Positions 27,945 through 36,653 of a stretch of DNA of 64,000 nt are shown one piece after another. The stretch is from Litorivivens lipolytica (lineage in GTDB: Bacteria; Pseudomonadota; Gammaproteobacteria; Pseudomonadales; Spongiibacteraceae), in assembly GCF_014191715.1 (NCBI RefSeq), contig NZ_JACHWY010000001.1:1302001-1366000 (forward strand), written 5' to 3'. The position numbers were made by a program, and so were the translations under genes. Positions within the stretch are counted from its first letter, which is position 1, and the number at the start of each line of letters is the position of its first letter. A model generated the notes under the pieces. That model was not told the origin of the DNA, did not search any database, and saw only the letters and a program-made list of their open reading frames with translations.

Positions 27945-29204
27945 TCAGGCGGCCGCCTGCTTCTCGGGATCGAAGGTGATAGGCATCGCCTTGATCGTGT
28001 TGATAAAGAATGAACGCATGTAGGTGATATCACCGGCAAACTTCGGGTTACGCAGGCGCGGAATCATTTCCTCGAAAATAATGCGCAGTTCGAGTCGAGC
28101 CAGATTCATACCCAGGCAGAAGTGCTCACCAATACCAAAGGCACGGTGCTCACGATTGATCGCTTGATGACGCTTGTGGCGGTGAATATCAAACTTCATC
28201 GCATCGTCACCAAACACATCCTCGTCGTGATTAACCGCATGGTAGTGCAACACGATCTTATCGCCCTTTTTGAAGTTATAGCCGTTCCATTCAATGTCTT
28301 GAGTTGCGGTACGGCGCATGGCGATGAACGCTGTGTTGTAGCGCAGCATTTCCTCGACCGCCATCGGGATGTCTTCGGGATGATCTACCAGATGCTGCAA
28401 CTGATCCGGGTTTTCCATCAACAGACGCATACCGTGCGCCGTGGCGGTACGCGTACTCTCGTTACCACCGACCATAATCAGGATAAACATCCAGGCGAAC
28501 ATTTCTTCGGTCACTTTAACGCCATCAACCTCACCTTCCAGCAAAGCCTGAACCACTTGACTGGTCGGGTTCTCTCGCTGCTTTTTGGCAAGCTCCATGG
28601 CATACATGATCACTTCCATGGACACCGCGTTACCCTCATCCGGGCCCGTTGCAACATCCGGGTCATCAGCAAAGGCCATGACATTGGTCCACTCAAAGAA
28701 CTGTTTGCGGTCTTCCTGAGGCACACCCAACACCTCCAGAATAGCGATCAAGGGCAATTCCGCAGCAACGTCCTCTACAAACTCACACTCGCCTTTAGCC
28801 GCAACGCGATCAATGATGTTTTTCGCCTGTTCGCGGAGCCAGGGCTCCATTGCCGCCACGGCGCGAGGCGTAAACGCGTCACGCACGACCTTGCGGTATT
28901 TCATGTGCTTGGGCGGGTCCATGGAGATAATGAAGTTTTCGTTCATAATCTCCTGGATTTCCTTTTGCTCAGGGGGCATTTCCATCGGAAAGGGGCCTTC
29001 AGCCGCCGAGGAGAACAGATCCGGGTTCTGAGAAACAAAGTCCAGCGCATCACGCTTAACCGCCGCCCAATAGGGTACTCCGTTGTCAGGGTCATCAAAC
29101 TTTACAAAGGAACCCTGCTGGCGCAGCTTGCCCAGCTCCGCATAGGGCATGCCATTGACGTAGGCATCCAGGTCCAGCAAGTGGGTAAACGGACATTGAC
29201 TCAT
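27945..29204 (-). CDS. Cytochrome P450 monooxygenase
   Basis: 419 residues, a soluble bacterial P450. Visible signatures: I-helix MVGGNESTRTATAHG (the acid/alcohol pair for oxygen activation), K-helix EEMLRY (ExxR), and the haem loop FGIGEHFCLGMNLARLELR with the Cys thiolate ligand. No membrane anchor. The sequence resembles the CYP125/CYP142/CYP124-like group that hydroxylates sterol and branched terpenoid side chains; the subfamily call is tentative. No ferredoxin or ferredoxin reductase gene is adjacent, so electrons must come from elsewhere. GGAAGGGAAG precedes the ATG. The divergent promoter shared with the next gene carries the second copy of the operator palindrome. Confidence 0.93.
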   Translation of the reverse strand: MSQCPFTHLLDLDAYVNGMPYAELGKLRQQGSFVKFDDPDNGVPYWAAVKRDALDFVSQNPDLFSSAAEGPFPMEMPPEQKEIQEIMNENFIISMDPPKHMKYRKVVRDAFTPRAVAAMEPWLREQAKNIIDRVAAKGECEFVEDVAAELPLIAILEVLGVPQEDRKQFFEWTNVMAFADDPDVATGPDEGNAVSMEVIMYAMELAKKQRENPTSQVVQALLEGEVDGVKVTEEMFAWMFILIMVGGNESTRTATAHGMRLLMENPDQLQHLVDHPEDIPMAVEEMLRYNTAFIAMRRTATQDIEWNGYNFKKGDKIVLHYHAVNHDEDVFGDDAMKFDIHRHKRHQAINREHRAFGIGEHFCLGMNLARLELRIIFEEMIPRLRNPKFAGDITYMRSFFINTIKAMPITFDPEKQAAA

Positions 29205-29305
29205 AATTACTTCCCTTCCAGTGTGATAAACGAGGCCTTTTCGCGCTTGAAACGCTATGACCCCTTATTTAATGATTTGGTAACTCACGCTAGCATACTG
29301 CCCAT

Positions 29306-29325
29306 AACATTTTGGTTAAAATGTT
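29306..29325. promoter_or_regulatory. Operator-like palindrome, copy 2, in a divergent promoter
   Basis: AACATTT-N6-AAATGTT with spacer TGGTTA (the repeat extends to AACATTTT/AAAATGTT around GGTT). It lies between the divergent P450 and MDR genes, 102 and 108 bases from their starts, and matches the 27.8-kb copy in half-site and spacing. Confidence 0.72.
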
Positions 29326-29432
29326 TTTATGTCAAACAGATGCATTACTGTCTTGTAATCAGAAAGCTTTTGACCCAACGGCCCAGCTTTCCTAGATTGC
29401 GCCCAATTACGGCATTTCAGGAAGTTTAGACC

Positions 29433-30464
29433 ATGCAGTGGAAACATATCGACCTCAAAGCCTTTGGCGGCCCCGAGAATATGGAGGTCGTGACTGAGCA
29501 GGCGCTTCCTGAGCCTGCGCCCGGTGAGATCCGGGTGAAAGTGCTAGCCGCGGGCACCGGTTTCACCGATACGATTATCCGTCAGGGTCAGTATGTCGAT
29601 GTCAAAGACAAGCCGCCGTTTACCCTGGGCTATGACTGGTTTGGAGTTGTGGATGCTCTTGGCGAAGGCGTCACCCGCTTCAAGGTGGGCGATTTTGTGG
29701 CCGATATGCCCGCAATTGGCGGCTACACCCAGTATCTTTGCGTCAGCGAAGACCGGGCCATTCCCTGTCCCGAGGGGCTGAACCCGGCGTCTGCGGTGTG
29801 CATGATTCTGTCCTACACTACCGCCTACCAAATGCTGACCCGCGAATGCACCCTCAAACCCGGCGACAGTATTCTGGTTCACGCCGCGGGCGGCGCCGTG
29901 GGCACCGCCCTGTTGGAACTGGCGCGAGAAATGGGGCTTACGGTCTACGGTACCGCCTCCAAGGGCAAACACAGCCTGCTCGAACACTTTGGTGCCACAC
30001 CCATCGACTATCACAATGAAGACTTCGTCGAGCGCATCACCAGAGAAACGGGCGGCAAGGGAGTCAACGCCGTATTCGACACCATTGGCGGAAAATACTG
30101 GTCGCGCTCCTACCGCTGTCTTGGCAAGGGCGGCAAACTGGTGGGCTTTGGCGCCCTGCAATTGACGACGGGTGAAGAAAAAGTCCCCTCGCTTTTGTTC
30201 GGCTTCTTCAAACTGCTGGTTTTATGGAGATTGCTCCCGAACGGTAAAGACAGCGGTTTTTACAACATCCTCACGCGTCGCGAGAAGAAGCCGGAAGAAT
30301 TCAAGGAAGATGTGGCTACGCTCATGCAGTGGCTGAAAGCCGGTCGCCTGAACCCCGCCATCGCAGCCATCCGCCCCCTGACCGACGCAGCAGCAGTGCA
30401 CCGACAAATCGACAAGGGAGAGATTGCAGGCAAGGTTGTACTGGACTGCCAACTCACAGAATAG
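29433..30464 (+). CDS. MDR-family NAD(P)H-dependent oxidoreductase
   Basis: 343 residues of the medium-chain dehydrogenase/reductase superfamily, quinone-oxidoreductase-like. GroES-like N-terminal domain (residues ~30-125, with GYDWFGVVDALGEGV), then a Rossmann domain with the cofactor motif AAGGAVGTALLELARE. Zinc-ligand cysteines and histidines of true alcohol dehydrogenases are missing, pointing to the zinc-free enone-reductase group. It is first of a plus-strand operon: the luciferase-like gene starts 9 bases after its stop. Probably reduces an enone or CoA-ester double bond in the island's pathway (inference). Confidence 0.88.
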   Translation: MQWKHIDLKAFGGPENMEVVTEQALPEPAPGEIRVKVLAAGTGFTDTIIRQGQYVDVKDKPPFTLGYDWFGVVDALGEGVTRFKVGDFVADMPAIGGYTQYLCVSEDRAIPCPEGLNPASAVCMILSYTTAYQMLTRECTLKPGDSILVHAAGGAVGTALLELAREMGLTVYGTASKGKHSLLEHFGATPIDYHNEDFVERITRETGGKGVNAVFDTIGGKYWSRSYRCLGKGGKLVGFGALQLTTGEEKVPSLLFGFFKLLVLWRLLPNGKDSGFYNILTRREKKPEEFKEDVATLMQWLKAGRLNPAIAAIRPLTDAAAVHRQIDKGEIAGKVVLDCQLTE

Positions 30465-30473
30465 GACTCAGCG

Positions 30474-31337
30474 ATGAAATTCTGGCAATGCTTGGCCATG
30501 CTCGACATGGACGAACTACCGACACTGGCCAAGCATGCCGAAGATCTCGGCTTCGAAGGCATCACCCTCGGCGAACACCTGATCACATTTGCCGAGCAAT
30601 ACGAGCACTACGACTACAGTAAAAACAGCCAGATTCGCTGGTATCCGGAGACCCACTGGCCCGAGCCCTGGGTACAGATTGGCGCACTGTCACAGGTCAC
30701 CACCACCCTCAAGTTCCTCAATACGCTTTATGTACTGCCCCTGCGCGATCCCTGTCATGCAGCTAAACTGATCTCCACTGCGGCCAACTTGTGCAATGGT
30801 CGACTGATACTGGGCGCCGGTATAGGCTGGCAGAAATCGGAATTTGAGCTGGTTAACCAGAACTTTCACAATCGGGGCAAACGCTGCGACGAAATGCTTG
30901 AAGTGATGAAAAAACTCTGGACCGGTGACTCGGTGACTTATGACGGCGATTATTATCAGTTCCCAGCCCTGCAGATGTCACCGGCGCTCAAGCACGAACT
31001 ACCCATCTGCATTGGCGGATTCAGCGAGGCGGCGCTGAAGCGAGCCGCTCGCAACGATGGCTGGGTCGGCGCTCAACATGAGATGGATGATATTGAAAAG
31101 CTGATTCCAGCCCTTCGCCATTTTCGCGAGCAGGCAGGCCTGCCCTGGGATTCCTTCGATATCGCCCTCGGGCTCTACGACAACAGCGAAGCCAATCTCG
31201 AACGCTGCCGGGAGCTTGGCGTGACTATGCTTTACCGCGAAGCCTTCTGCGACGAAAACGGCATGGCGAGCACCATGACACTGGATGAAAAATTACGTGA
31301 TATGGAGCATTTCGCCAAAGCCCACATCCAACGCTGA
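30474..31337 (+). CDS. Luciferase-like monooxygenase family oxidoreductase (LLM, F420/FMN type)
   Basis: 287 residues. A bacterial-luciferase-like TIM barrel: GITLGEHL near the start, LSQVTTTLKFLNTLYVLPLRDP, and LILGAGIGWQKSEFELVNQNF, the segment typical of the TIGR03619 group of probable F420-dependent enzymes. The final third has PICIGGFSEAALKRAARNDGWVG. F420 is rare in gammaproteobacteria, so FMN may be the cofactor instead; the sequence cannot decide. It sits between an MDR enzyme and a molybdopterin enzyme in one operon, so it likely oxidises or reduces a pathway intermediate. Confidence 0.85.
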   Translation: MKFWQCLAMLDMDELPTLAKHAEDLGFEGITLGEHLITFAEQYEHYDYSKNSQIRWYPETHWPEPWVQIGALSQVTTTLKFLNTLYVLPLRDPCHAAKLISTAANLCNGRLILGAGIGWQKSEFELVNQNFHNRGKRCDEMLEVMKKLWTGDSVTYDGDYYQFPALQMSPALKHELPICIGGFSEAALKRAARNDGWVGAQHEMDDIEKLIPALRHFREQAGLPWDSFDIALGLYDNSEANLERCRELGVTMLYREAFCDENGMASTMTLDEKLRDMEHFAKAHIQR

Positions 31338-31380
31338 ACATGAATCGCCAACAATAAACCGCCCGCAAGAGGCCAGCAAA

Positions 31381-33576
31381 ATGTCCGAAACCAAAACCAC
31401 TTTCTGCCGTATCTGTGAAAACCAGTGCGGCCTTGTTGTGACGGTCGATAACAATCAGATTACTCACGTTGAACCGGATACCGAGCATGTTGCGTCAAAG
31501 GGTTTTGCCTGTATCAAAGGGCTTAGCATTGAAAAAATGCGCACCACGCCGGATCGGCTCACCACACCGCTCAAGAAAACTGCAACCGGCTTTGAGCCCA
31601 TTAGCTGGAAGCAGGCACTGAGCGAAATCGGCGAAAAAATACGACAGTTGCGCGGCGACCACGGCGACGAGTCGGTCGGTGCCTACTTTGGCAACCCCAT
31701 CAGTTTCAGCCCCCTGATGCCGATCTTCTGGACGGCTTTCACGCAGGGCCTGAATACTCACAAAACCTACAATACCGGCAGCCTCGACTGTAACAACAAG
31801 TTTCTGGTGAGCCAGCATCTTTACGGTTCACCCATGGCGCTGACATTCCCGGATGTCGACAAGCTCAACTGCCTGATTATGATCGGCGCCAACCCCGCAA
31901 TCTCAAAAATGAGTTTTATCAACTTGCCCGATCCGGTCCGTCGCCTGCAAGCGGTAGAACAGCGTGGCGGCAAGGTCTTTAATATCAACCCGCGCCGCAC
32001 AGAAACCGCCAAAGCCGTTGGCGAGCAGGTCTTTATCCGACCGGATACGGACGTTTTTATGCTACTGGGATTTCTGCACGAAGTCCTTGCACGCGAGGCC
32101 GTTGACCGACAGCGAATCGACGCGCATATGACGGGCTTTGATCAACTCCAATCTCTGTGCGCCGAATGGGCGCCCGAGCGTCAAGCCGAAGTCACCGGCA
32201 TCAGTGCAAGCGCGCTCCGCGAACTCGTCGACGCCTACCTGAAGGCCGACGGCGCTGCGCTCTATGCGTCCACTGGCATTAATCAGGGAAGCAACGGCAC
32301 GCTGGCCTTCTGGTTACTGGAAGTGATCAACGCGGTAACCGGCAATCTTGACCGCAGCGGCGGCTCGTTGATGGGGCTGGGTATTTTTGACTACGGCAAG
32401 GCCACCAAAGATGCGGACAAAGACGCGTTTCATTCACGGATCGGCAATACCCGTAATTTTCTGGGCGCCCTGCCCGCCGCCTTGATGGCCGATGAAATTC
32501 TGGCTCCGGGCGAGGATCAAGTTCGCGCCATGTTTGTACTGTCAGGCAACCCACTGCTGACGGCTACCAACAGTGACAAGCTGGCAAAAGCCCTGGAACA
32601 GTTAGAACTCTTGGTCAGTATCGACATTGTGCGCAACGAAACCGCAGAGTATGCCGACTACATTCTTCCCGGCACCCACTTTACCGAGCGACCGGATATC
32701 CCCTTTTCTTTTGTCAGCCTGTCGGGCCTGTCGCCCCAGCCCTGGTATCAATATACCGATCGGCTGGTCACACCACCCGGAGAATGTCGCGACGAACTCT
32801 GGATCATGCAACAACTGGCCAAAGTTTGTGACGCGCCTTTCTTTGGATCAAACGCCTTGCAAACACTCATCAATACCGGTGAAGCCTTAGGCAAACTGCC
32901 CCTTATCGGCCAACGATTGACACCCATGCCCGAGCGCCTGCTCGGACTGATCAGTCGCATGGGTAAACAGGGCGGGCTGAGGACACTGCGCAAACATCCC
33001 CACGGTAAGTCCCTGCCTATTATCGAAGGGAACTCCTATCTCGGCAGGCGGGTACTCACAGACGATGGCAAGGTACATCTCGCACCACCCACCTTTATCG
33101 AGCTTGCCGAACGTCGGCTGGAACGCAGCTTTGAAAAGGCGAAACAGGAGCAGAAGCAATTTCGCCTGATTACCAAACGCGAGCGCTTCAGCCACAACAG
33201 CTGGACACATAACGACACAGCCTTCGTCAAAGGCAAGCGTCAGACGAATTATCTGTATCTGCATCCGGACGATGCCGAGCGATTGGGTTGCCACGATGGC
33301 AGCATGGTCGAAGTGAAAACCGCGGTCGGCTCCGTCACTCTACCGGCCGCCCTGAGTGACGACATGATGCCCGGCAGTGTTGCCCTGCCCCACGGCTGGG
33401 GACACCAGCAAGCCAGTGGACTGAGCGTAGCCAGCAAAACCCGCGGCGTAAACGCCAACATACTGGCCTCGGACCGCCACGATGAAATAGAACCCCTATC
33501 CGGAATGGCTCAATTCACGGGTTTCGCCGTCGAGTTGAAGGTATTAGCGGAAGGCTCTGCCGTTGCGGTGAACTAG
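31381..33576 (+). CDS. Molybdopterin-dependent oxidoreductase (DMSO reductase superfamily)
   Basis: 731 residues. An N-terminal [4Fe-4S] motif C-x2-C-x3-C (CRICENQCGL) with the fourth Cys in GFACIKG, then the molybdopterin domains (NTGSLDCNNKFL, IGANPAISKM, PGTHFTERPDIPF) and the C-terminal cap domain (HGWGHQQASGLSVASKTRGVNANIL). No Tat signal, so cytoplasmic. Start ATG at 31381 after AGAGG. No small iron-sulfur or membrane subunit is adjacent, as in the single-subunit acetylene-hydratase/formate-dehydrogenase-like branch. Its role beside a P450 and a luciferase-like enzyme is unclear: an oxygen-independent hydroxylation or hydration is possible. It ends 4 bases into a convergent gene. Confidence 0.9.
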   Translation: MSETKTTFCRICENQCGLVVTVDNNQITHVEPDTEHVASKGFACIKGLSIEKMRTTPDRLTTPLKKTATGFEPISWKQALSEIGEKIRQLRGDHGDESVGAYFGNPISFSPLMPIFWTAFTQGLNTHKTYNTGSLDCNNKFLVSQHLYGSPMALTFPDVDKLNCLIMIGANPAISKMSFINLPDPVRRLQAVEQRGGKVFNINPRRTETAKAVGEQVFIRPDTDVFMLLGFLHEVLAREAVDRQRIDAHMTGFDQLQSLCAEWAPERQAEVTGISASALRELVDAYLKADGAALYASTGINQGSNGTLAFWLLEVINAVTGNLDRSGGSLMGLGIFDYGKATKDADKDAFHSRIGNTRNFLGALPAALMADEILAPGEDQVRAMFVLSGNPLLTATNSDKLAKALEQLELLVSIDIVRNETAEYADYILPGTHFTERPDIPFSFVSLSGLSPQPWYQYTDRLVTPPGECRDELWIMQQLAKVCDAPFFGSNALQTLINTGEALGKLPLIGQRLTPMPERLLGLISRMGKQGGLRTLRKHPHGKSLPIIEGNSYLGRRVLTDDGKVHLAPPTFIELAERRLERSFEKAKQEQKQFRLITKRERFSHNSWTHNDTAFVKGKRQTNYLYLHPDDAERLGCHDGSMVEVKTAVGSVTLPAALSDDMMPGSVALPHGWGHQQASGLSVASKTRGVNANILASDRHDEIEPLSGMAQFTGFAVELKVLAEGSAVAVN

Positions 33577-34355
33577 CGACTGGGACAAAGCAACTCGTCA
33601 TCAGACGCAGGTAAAGGCTTCAGCTTGATGGCGCGATACCACACCAGATCGCCGTGGTCCTGCAGCAGGATATGGCCACGCCGCGCCATGCCATAGTTTT
33701 CCCGCTTGGTGAACTTACTCTGCGCAACGGCCTTACGCCAGCGTTCGCTACAGCGATCAATCTCAACGACCTTCACGTCATTCAGCCAGTGAGTTAGGCG
33801 CGAGCCCTCTACCCGAATGCGCGCCGTATTCCATTCTCCGACCGGCAGCGCGGCATCCTCACTACTGGAGACCAGATCATACAAATCTCCGGCGCGATGC
33901 GTGCGAATGGCGCCGTCTGAATGGCGCTTATTATCCAGCACCTGCATTTCCACACCCAAGCGCCAGGGCAGGTCTTCGTTGTCGTCGGGAATCAGATAGA
34001 AAATTCCGCTATTGCCGCCTTCCGAGATTTTCCAATCGATACTGAGCTCAAAATTTTCAAAGGTCTGCTCGGTCATCAGATCGAGCAGGGGGTGTTCCAC
34101 GAAGGGGTTGATAAAGTTCAGCGCATAGCGGAATTCAGAAACCGCGCGAACCATTTTTAGGCTGCCGTTTTCGATTTCCCAGCCTTCGACCGGCGCACCG
34201 GGCTCAGCGCTATAATTGCGCCAACCCGCGAAGGAATGGCCGTCGAAGAGAAGTTGCCAGCCTTGCGCAACTTCTTCATCAGAAAGGGTATTGGCGGCAA
34301 ACGCCGGCAGCGAGCAGAGCCATAGCGTGAGCGCTGCCAGCCACCGCAGTTTCAT
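33573..34355 (-). CDS. Secreted DUF1080 (3-keto-disaccharide hydrolase fold) protein
   Basis: 260 residues. Signal peptide [21 protein letters not shown], then the DUF1080 lectin-like beta-sandwich: [59 protein letters not shown] and [22 protein letters not shown]. Family members are periplasmic, act on or bind glycosides, and some split 3-keto-glucosides. Its ATG overlaps the stop of the acyl-CoA dehydrogenase (ATGA), so it is translated with the kinase/dehydrogenase pair, an odd partnership for a sugar-type protein; it may act on a glycosylated or otherwise polar form of the substrate. The 3' end overlaps the convergent molybdopterin gene by 4 bases. Confidence 0.88.
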   Translation of the reverse strand: MKLRWLAALTLWLCSLPAFAANTLSDEEVAQGWQLLFDGHSFAGWRNYSAEPGAPVEGWEIENGSLKMVRAVSEFRYALNFINPFVEHPLLDLMTEQTFENFELSIDWKISEGGNSGIFYLIPDDNEDLPWRLGVEMQVLDNKRHSDGAIRTHRAGDLYDLVSSSEDAALPVGEWNTARIRVEGSRLTHWLNDVKVVEIDRCSERWRKAVAQSKFTKRENYGMARRGHILLQDHGDLVWYRAIKLKPLPASDDELLCPSR

Positions 34356-35551
34356 CCCCGCAATTCCATCTTGGCCACCTGATTGCGGTGAACCTCGTCG
34401 GGACCGTCCGCCAGTCGCAGGGTGCGCGCCATGGCGTAGGCGTAAGCTAGACCGAAGTCATCGCTCACACCACCACCGCCGTGGGCCTGAATCGCCCAGT
34501 CGATCACCTGACAGGCCATCTGTGGCGCAGCAATTTTGATCATGCCGATCTCTTTTGCGGCAACCTTGTTGCCAACCGTGTCCATTTTCCAGGCCGCATT
34601 CAGTACTAGAAAACGAGTTTGATCGATCATAATTCGAGCTTCGGCAATGCGCTCTGCCCACACGGTTTGCAGTGCAACCGGCTTACCGAAAGCGACGCGG
34701 TTTTTCAGGCGATCACACATTTTTTCCAGTGCGCGCTCAGCCAGACCAATCAAACGCATGCAGTGGTGAATCCGGCCCGGACCAAGGCGACCTTGCGCAA
34801 TTTCAAAACCACGGCCCTCGCCCAGCAGCATATTGCTGGCGGGAACGCGCACGTTTTCAAACAGAATTTCCGCGTGACCGTGAGGCGCATCGTCGTAGCC
34901 AAACACCGGCAGGTGGCGCAGCACAGTGACTCCGGGAGTATCCCGCGGCACCAGAATCATGGATTGCTGGCGATGACGGTTTTCATTTTCCGGGTCGGTT
35001 TTGCCCATGAAAATAAAGATCTTGCAGCGCGGATCGTTACCACCGGAGGACCACCACTTGCGACCGTTGATCACATACTCATCACCATCGCGTACGATGG
35101 AGCTTTCGATGTTAGTGGCATCTGATGACGCTACCGCCGGTTCCGTCATCGCGAAGCAGGAGCGAATTTCACCTTCCAGCAAGGGCTCCAGCCACTGCTT
35201 TTTCTGCTCTTCGGTGCCGTAGCGCGCCAGCACTTCCATATTGCCAGTATCCGGCGCATTGCAGTTAAACACTTCCGGCGCCCATAACACGCGGCCCATC
35301 AGTTCACACAGCGGTGCGTATTCCAGGTTTGTCAGCCCGGCGCCGTGTTCGGATTCCGGCAGGAAGAGGTTCCACAAGCCCAGCTCTTTGGCCTTTACCT
35401 TGAGCTCTTCAACAACAGCCGTGTGTTCCCAGCGATCGCCGGTGTTCACTTCATCGATAAAACGCTGCTCATTCGGGTAGATATGCTCATCCATAAAGGC
35501 GCTGACGCGCGCGATGAGTTCCTGAGTTTTTTCCGAGTATTCAAAATTCAT
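34352..35551 (-). CDS. Acyl-CoA dehydrogenase, ACAD10/11-like
   Basis: 399 residues. Start ATG at 35551-35549 with AGGGAG 6 bases upstream. Acyl-CoA dehydrogenase signatures: [21 protein letters not shown] (FAD/substrate loop), [31 protein letters not shown], and near the C-terminus [47 protein letters not shown], the last typical of the ACAD10/11 branch. Immediately upstream is an APH-type kinase, the pair that in mammalian ACAD10/11 and the bacterial levulinate pathway handles 4-hydroxyacyl-CoA. Its stop overlaps the DUF1080 start. Confidence 0.93.
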   Translation of the reverse strand: MNFEYSEKTQELIARVSAFMDEHIYPNEQRFIDEVNTGDRWEHTAVVEELKVKAKELGLWNLFLPESEHGAGLTNLEYAPLCELMGRVLWAPEVFNCNAPDTGNMEVLARYGTEEQKKQWLEPLLEGEIRSCFAMTEPAVASSDATNIESSIVRDGDEYVINGRKWWSSGGNDPRCKIFIFMGKTDPENENRHRQQSMILVPRDTPGVTVLRHLPVFGYDDAPHGHAEILFENVRVPASNMLLGEGRGFEIAQGRLGPGRIHHCMRLIGLAERALEKMCDRLKNRVAFGKPVALQTVWAERIAEARIMIDQTRFLVLNAAWKMDTVGNKVAAKEIGMIKIAAPQMACQVIDWAIQAHGGGGVSDDFGLAYAYAMARTLRLADGPDEVHRNQVAKMELRG

Positions 35552-35573
35552 ACGATTCTCCCTGCGTGCGATC

Positions 35574-36650
35574 TCAGCCGCGCGCCTTGATTTTTTCAAC
35601 CTGTTGCCACGCCATTTCTGCCAGCGGCATTACCGCTGAACCCATTTGTTCGGCCTGTTTGCTGGCGGCGGTACCGGCTTTCACCCGGCCCATAATGCCC
35701 TGCAGAATGCCCGCCAGACGGAACATGTTGTAAGCCATATAAAAATCCCAATGGCTCGGATCGATATCCTTGCCGGTGCGCGAGCAGTAGGCCTGAATAT
35801 GCTCCTCTTCCGTGGGAATACCGATGGCTTTCAGATCAACGCCGGCGAGACCGCGAAACGCGCCCTTGGGGATATGCCAGGTCATGCAGTGGTAAGCAAA
35901 GTCTGCCAGCGGATGGCCGAGGGTCGACAACTCCCAGTCCAGCACCGCGACAATGCGCGGTTCGGTTGGGTGCAACATCACGTTATCCAGGCGAAAGTCG
36001 CCGTGCACGATGGCGGAGTCATCACCGGGCGGAATGTTTTCCGGAAGCCATTCAATCAATCGCTCCATCGCCGGAATGGTTTCGGTTTCCGAGGCTTTAT
36101 ACTGCTTGGTCCAACGGCTTATCTGGCGGGCAAAATAGTTGCCCGACTTGCCGTAATCTTCCAAACCAATTGCTGTGTAATCGACATTATGCAGCGCCGC
36201 AATAACGCGATTCATTTCCTCGAAAATCGCCGTGCGTTCGCCCGGACTGAGATCGGGCAATTCCGGATCCCAAAGCACCCGCCCTTCCACGCAATCCATA
36301 ATGTAGAAGGCGGTACCGATAACGGACTCGTCTTCACACAAGCAGTAGGTTTTGGCAACGGGCACATCGGTTTCTGCCAGCGCGGTAATCACCGTGTATT
36401 CACGATCTACCGCATGGGCCGAGGCGAGCAGTTCACCCGGCGGCTTGCGACGCAGCACGTAGTGCTTACCGCCCGCCGACAGCTTGTAGGTCGGGTTGGA
36501 CTGCCCGCCCTTGAACTGGCTCACCTCCAGTTCACCACTGAAGCCTTCCACATGCTCGCGCATATAGGCCTCAAGGCTGGCAACATTGAACTGATGCTTT
36601 TCCTGAACCGCCATCGTGCCGGAAAAGGTTCCGGCCAATTTATCAGCCAT
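35574..36650 (-). CDS. APH/ACAD10-type phosphotransferase (putative hydroxyacyl-CoA kinase)
   Basis: 358 residues with the aminoglycoside-phosphotransferase kinase fold: [12 protein letters not shown] (nucleotide loop), [15 protein letters not shown] (catalytic Asp in HGD) and [21 protein letters not shown] (metal-binding DxD). This subfamily accompanies acyl-CoA dehydrogenases of the ACAD10/11 type and is related to LvaA of levulinate degradation; it is not an antibiotic-resistance enzyme. The likely reaction is ATP-dependent phosphorylation of a hydroxyacyl-CoA, allowing elimination to an enoyl-CoA. It starts 3 bases after the MDR stop and ends 22 bases before the dehydrogenase start, so the three form one unit. 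Confidence 0.88.
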   Translation of the reverse strand: MADKLAGTFSGTMAVQEKHQFNVASLEAYMREHVEGFSGELEVSQFKGGQSNPTYKLSAGGKHYVLRRKPPGELLASAHAVDREYTVITALAETDVPVAKTYCLCEDESVIGTAFYIMDCVEGRVLWDPELPDLSPGERTAIFEEMNRVIAALHNVDYTAIGLEDYGKSGNYFARQISRWTKQYKASETETIPAMERLIEWLPENIPPGDDSAIVHGDFRLDNVMLHPTEPRIVAVLDWELSTLGHPLADFAYHCMTWHIPKGAFRGLAGVDLKAIGIPTEEEHIQAYCSRTGKDIDPSHWDFYMAYNMFRLAGILQGIMGRVKAGTAASKQAEQMGSAVMPLAEMAWQQVEKIKARG

Positions 36651-36653
36651 GCC

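Noticed and set aside
27834-29325. KstR/KstR2 steroid operators
   Set aside because: The palindrome has another half-site and spacing than the known KstR-type motifs, so I do not call the regulator KstR.
28122-29429. 435-codon open frame on the plus strand opposite the P450 gene
   Set aside because: Lies antisense to a clear P450 with intact motifs; product has no recognisable domain. The same holds for long antisense frames at 35646-36887, 43062-44015 and 46566-47660.
35574-36650. Aminoglycoside resistance gene
   Set aside because: The kinase fold is shared, but the [13 protein letters not shown] pattern and pairing with an acyl-CoA dehydrogenase fit the ACAD10 group.
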